Assembly (NCBI GenBank): GCA_002320385.1
Contig: DCKN01000069.1
Coordinates: 1 to 17,617 of the forward strand
Length of the DNA: 17,617 nt
DNA from: Proteobacteria bacterium UBA1673
GTDB lineage: Bacteria > Pseudomonadota > Gammaproteobacteria > Comchoanobacterales > Comchoanobacteraceae
Direction: 5' to 3'
Under the pieces are notes generated by a model. The model did not search any database, was not told the DNA's origin, and was given only the letters and a program-made list of their open reading frames with translations. Below, piece after piece: positions 15,536 to 17,617 of this stretch. How positions within the stretch are numbered: position 1 is the stretch's first letter; each line of letters starts with the position of its first letter. The position numbers and the translations under genes were made by a program.

Positions 15536-16111
15536 TTATAATAGTTTGCTTGCGTGCTCCCAGTTGCACACCTGCCAGAAATGGTCAAGGTATGATGCAC
15601 GATCATTTTGTGTATCGAGGTAATAAGCATGTTCCCAGACATCACAAGCAATCAGCGGTAAGACATGCTCGTTTTCGATGGGGTTGTGGGCGTTTTGAGT
15701 GCTCACAACTGCTAGTTTGCCATCGGGATTACGAACAAGCCAGGCCCAGCCTGAGCCAAAAGTATTCAATGCGGCTTGTGTAAATGCAGCCTTTAACTTA
15801 TCAACGTCACCAAAATCACGCTTGATTGCATTCAAGAGTTCGCCAGTAGGCGCCTGATTAAGCTTGGGGCTCATGCTATCCCAATAGAGAATGTGATTCC
15901 AGGCTTGCGCAGCATTGTTAAAAATCGCGCCATCAGCGTTACGCACAATCATATCAAGCGTCTCGTTCTCATGTTTTGTTCCCACAATTAAGGCGTTTAA
16001 TTTATCAAAGTATCCTTTGTGATGTTTGCCGTAGTGGTATTGCATGGTTTTTTCTGAGATATACGGGGCTAGCGCATCAGTTGCATAAGGTAGAGCCGGT
16101 TGAATATGCAT
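15536..16111 (-). CDS. sodB: Superoxide dismutase [Fe]
   Basis: SodB converts superoxide to hydrogen peroxide and oxygen in the cytoplasm. The 191-residue protein carries all four metal ligands: H26 in QYHYGKHHKGY, H73 in AQAWNHILYWDSM, and D157 and H161 in DVWEHAYYLD. Gln69 in AAQAWNH is the active-site glutamine position typical of the iron type. The length is that of a dimeric Fe-SOD. It starts at ATG 16111; an AGGA site is about 9 nt upstream. The peroxiredoxin gene is divergent and shares the 153-nt upstream region, so the two may be coregulated. I looked for a clear OxyR or Fur box there and did not find one. bcp lies downstream. Confidence 0.96.
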   Translation of the reverse strand: MHIQPALPYATDALAPYISEKTMQYHYGKHHKGYFDKLNALIVGTKHENETLDMIVRNADGAIFNNAAQAWNHILYWDSMSPKLNQAPTGELLNAIKRDFGDVDKLKAAFTQAALNTFGSGWAWLVRNPDGKLAVVSTQNAHNPIENEHVLPLIACDVWEHAYYLDTQNDRASYLDHFWQVCNWEHASKLL

Positions 16112-16264
16112 AATATTGTTATCCTAAGTTGAGGGTTATGTAGAGACTAATCAATTTTCTGATCCGAATCAAGGCATTTTCAGGTGCGATCAAGTGAAAT
16201 CAATTGAGTCTACTTTGGAATTATGCTAAATTGCATATCATTAAGGTTAAATAGGAGAATAGGA

Positions 16265-16864
16265 ATGAATGTAGGACAACAAGCCACCGATTTTACTTGT
16301 GCAGCGGTTTCTGATCAAGGAGAGATCATCGATCAGTTTAATCTCTATCAAGCGATTGATGGGCAGTATGCAGTGCTTTTCTTTTATCCTCTCGATTTTA
16401 CCTTCGTCTGTCCGACTGAAATGATTGCATTGAATAAACGCATGCAGAAGTTCAAGCAGCTAAACACCAAGGTGATTGCCGTTTCGATTGATTCTCAGTT
16501 TACGCATTTAAAATGGCGCGATACAGCGATCAACGATGGCGGAATTGGGCCAGTAGACTACACAATGGCAGCCGATGTTAGTCATGCAATCTGCCAGGCA
16601 TATGGCGTTGAGCACAATGAAGCATTCGTCGCTTACCGTGCAAGCATCATCATTGACACAAACAAAAAGATTCGAGTCAAACACGTTAATGATCTACCAG
16701 TAGGGCGTAACATTGACGAGCTCGTACGCACTGTACAGGCGCTTCAATACACAGATAAGCACGGTGAGGTTTGTCAGGCTGGCTGGCAAGAGGGTCATGC
16801 GGGCTTTCAAGCAAGTCCTAAAGGTGTCAGTCAATTTTTGGCAGAAACAGCAGATCAGTTATAA
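16265..16864 (+). CDS. Typical 2-Cys peroxiredoxin (AhpC/Prx1 type)
   Basis: This 199-residue cytoplasmic peroxidase reduces peroxides, with electrons from thioredoxin or an AhpF/AhpD-type partner. The peroxidatic Cys49 lies in FYPLDFTFVCPTEM, the family signature, and the resolving Cys170 in GEVCQAGW, where most members have VCPAGW. The start is ATG 16265, with an AGGAGA site just upstream (about 16250-16255) and the product beginning MNVGQQATDFTC. The 14 residues added by an in-frame ATG at 16223 are not conserved. It is divergent from sodB, which makes hydrogen peroxide that this enzyme would remove. Its stop codon abuts the 23S-like remnant, so the normal 3' flank of this gene has been replaced or is unusual. 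Confidence 0.93.
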   Translation: MNVGQQATDFTCAAVSDQGEIIDQFNLYQAIDGQYAVLFFYPLDFTFVCPTEMIALNKRMQKFKQLNTKVIAVSIDSQFTHLKWRDTAINDGGIGPVDYTMAADVSHAICQAYGVEHNEAFVAYRASIIIDTNKKIRVKHVNDLPVGRNIDELVRTVQALQYTDKHGEVCQAGWQEGHAGFQASPKGVSQFLAETADQL

Positions 16865-16867
16865 GAC

Positions 16868-16968
16868 GCGCTGGATGCACTTAACGGGCAACGACGTCGA
16901 TACCTAGATGTGGGTGCATTGAAATGTGCGAAGCTAACCAGTACTAATTAACTGTGCGGCTAATTGAA
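16868..16968 (+). pseudogene. 23S rRNA 3'-end fragment without the rest of the gene
   Basis: Bases 16890-16966 read like the 3' end of bacterial 23S rRNA: ACGACGTCGATA corresponds to ACGACGTTGATA, a GTGCAT-TGAA-ATGTGC hairpin matches the GCGCA hairpin near the end, and GCTAACCAGTACTAATTAA matches the conserved GCTAACCGGTACTAATGAA, followed by the GTGxGGCT tail. The bases before it (CGCTGGATGCACTTAACGGG) resemble CGCTGAAAGCATCTAAGCGGG, which in E. coli lies some 60 nt further upstream, so an internal deletion is likely. The fragment starts a few bases after the peroxiredoxin stop codon; the 23S body and the 5' end that pairs with this tail are absent. Identification is from memory of the E. 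coli sequence, not alignment software. Confidence 0.75.
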
Positions 16969-16974
16969 GTATGG

Positions 16975-17136
16975 TGCCTGGTGTGTTATTAACGGTGATA
17001 TTTCAAAACGTAAGGTCTGTTTAGTCATAGCAATGACTAAAAACCGTCTGACTGCATTCCGACTTCAAAAGGTGAGCCAGTTAACGCCGATTGTAATGCA
17101 CGAGTCCCTGTGCAAGCGTAGATCATGGCCAGACAT
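16975..17136 (+). rRNA. 5S rRNA-like gene with about 42-nt insertion (possibly a pseudogene)
   Basis: The element begins TGCCTGG and ends near GGCCAGACAT, the usual 5S termini. Its 3' two-thirds follows E. coli closely: TGCATTCCGAC, TTCAAAAGGTGAG, AACGCCGATTGTAATG, AAGCGTAGATCATGGCC. Helix II can form (TTAACGGT with GCC-A-GTTAA), helix IV has TGCAC/GTGCA, and helix III is partly retained. The total is about 162 nt rather than about 120. The excess lies between helix II and helix III, near 17001-17042, and holds a perfect 9-bp hairpin, TTTAGTCAT/ATGACTAAA, with loop AGCA. Helix I has a C-A mismatch and helix V another. It follows the 23S fragment by about 10 nt. Functional expanded 5S or decayed copy cannot be told from one sequence. 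Confidence 0.7.
17020..17041 (+). repeat. Perfect 9-bp hairpin inside the 5S-like insertion
   Basis: TTTAGTCAT (17020-17028) and ATGACTAAA (17033-17041) are exactly complementary around the loop AGCA. The stem lies in the bases that have no counterpart in standard 5S rRNA. ACGGT (16992-16996) and ACCGT (17043-17047), just outside, are also complementary and could close a longer arm at the expense of helix II. Confidence 0.75.
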
Positions 17137-17233
17137 TGTTATCTTGGGGCTGTGGGACATGGTTGCCGATCGATTTTTAACTCATTGCAATATGCTCTAA
17201 AGATTGTTATTGTTTTCTTTTTATTGCTACTTT

Positions 17234-17617
17234 ATGTCACTATCCTTTCGTAATTTTCAATATTTATTTTTAGTATACATGCATTGTTGTGTATTTTTCT
17301 CCAGCTCTCACGGTAATAGTCCTACAATCGAGCCTAAAAAGCCTAAGGTCGCTTTTATTACTGCTGTTTATGGTGGATACGAAGCATCCTGTCGCAAATT
17401 TGTTCCACAAACCCTTGATTCAGATTTCATATGTTTTACTGATTCAAATGCCATGGTAGTTGATAACTATGAATGGATTGTTGATAGGACACCATATCAC
17501 ATCACCTCAAAGTCCAAGATTGATGATGGCTCCTATTATAACTCTCTGGTTAACAACAGCTCATCATTTAATGTTGCAAAGTACTACAAGCAGCAATGGT
17601 ATTTGATACCCCGGTTA
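17234..17617 (+). CDS. TOD1/MUCI70 (DUF616)-like glycosyltransferase, N-terminal part (cut by window end)
   Basis: The frame from ATG 17234 stays open for 128 codons to the window edge. Residues 5-27 are hydrophobic (LFLVYMHCCVFFSSS), so a signal anchor or signal peptide is likely. From residue 37 the sequence VAFITAVYGGYEASCRKF, then SDFICFTDS and NYEWIVD, matches the start of the DUF616 glycosyltransferase-like domain (TAxYGGYD ... DFICFTD). NVAKYYKQQW fits the following NxxAKxYK stretch. The catalytic acidic motif expected next lies outside the window. Plants use relatives in cell-wall synthesis; bacterial members are usually in capsule, LPS or effector contexts. There is no good ribosome-binding site before the ATG, and the gene follows the rRNA remnant. 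Confidence 0.7.
   Translation, partial: MSLSFRNFQYLFLVYMHCCVFFSSSHGNSPTIEPKKPKVAFITAVYGGYEASCRKFVPQTLDSDFICFTDSNAMVVDNYEWIVDRTPYHITSKSKIDDGSYYNSLVNNSSSFNVAKYYKQQWYLIPRL

Noticed and set aside
16112..16264. Search for an OxyR or Fur box between sodB and the peroxiredoxin gene
   Set aside because: No spaced ATAG/CTAT pattern or Fur-like palindrome was convincing.
16964..17200. 78-residue + strand ORF
   Set aside because: It lies over the 23S tail and the 5S-like sequence, whose RNA conservation explains the bases better; no ribosome-binding site.
1..17617. CRISPR arrays, insertion sequences, tRNA genes
   Set aside because: I saw no regularly spaced repeats, transposase-like ORFs with inverted ends, or tRNA cloverleaf.

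Overview
The window looks like a piece of a moderately AT-rich gammaproteobacterial chromosome, most likely an intracellular or Legionellales-type lineage. The housekeeping genes (trpS, sbcB, greA, xseA, anmK, sodB, bcp) read as ordinary gammaproteobacterial orthologues. Between them sit small exported proteins of kinds I associate with Legionella and Coxiella relatives: a bactofilin-like beta-solenoid, a Cys-rich secreted protein and a DUF1460 protein. The taxonomic placement is inferred from gene content; no database search was possible.

Layout. Positions 1-2985 hold a + strand run: the 3' part of trpS, then sbcB, then an HSL-type alpha/beta hydrolase, with very short gaps. greA follows on the - strand. 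Positions 3632-6823 form an accessory island: a secreted beta-solenoid protein, a 50-residue peptide gene whose Shine-Dalgarno sequence overlaps the preceding stop codon, two hairpins, an ATP-grasp ligase of the peptide-maturase type, a divergent FKBP-like exported protein on the opposite strand, and a second protein that looks like a degenerate paralogue of the ATP-grasp enzyme. A Cys-rich exported protein and xseA follow on the - strand. Positions 9267-12457 are a cell-wall group: an M23 endopeptidase overlapping anmK by 4 nt, convergent with a DUF1460 amidase-like protein. An spmA/spmB pair (nucleoside-recognition or Gate-domain membrane proteins) comes next, then two small poorly characterised ORFs. 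Positions 14983-16864 carry three antioxidant genes: bcp and sodB on the - strand and a typical 2-Cys peroxiredoxin divergent from sodB.

The right end is unusual. Directly after the peroxiredoxin stop codon lies sequence matching only the last part of 23S rRNA, apparently with an internal deletion. It is followed within about 10 nt by a 5S rRNA-like sequence carrying an insertion of about 42 nt with a perfect 9-bp hairpin. No 23S body is present. This is either a remnant of a broken rRNA operon or an expanded 5S gene. The window ends in the N-terminal part of a TOD1/MUCI70-like (DUF616) glycosyltransferase.

The best candidates for an undescribed system are (i) the small peptide / ATP-grasp / pseudo-ATP-grasp locus at 3686-6823, which could be a graspetide-like peptide modification system, and (ii) the expanded 5S-like RNA at 16975-17136. 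Both are inferences from reading the sequence.
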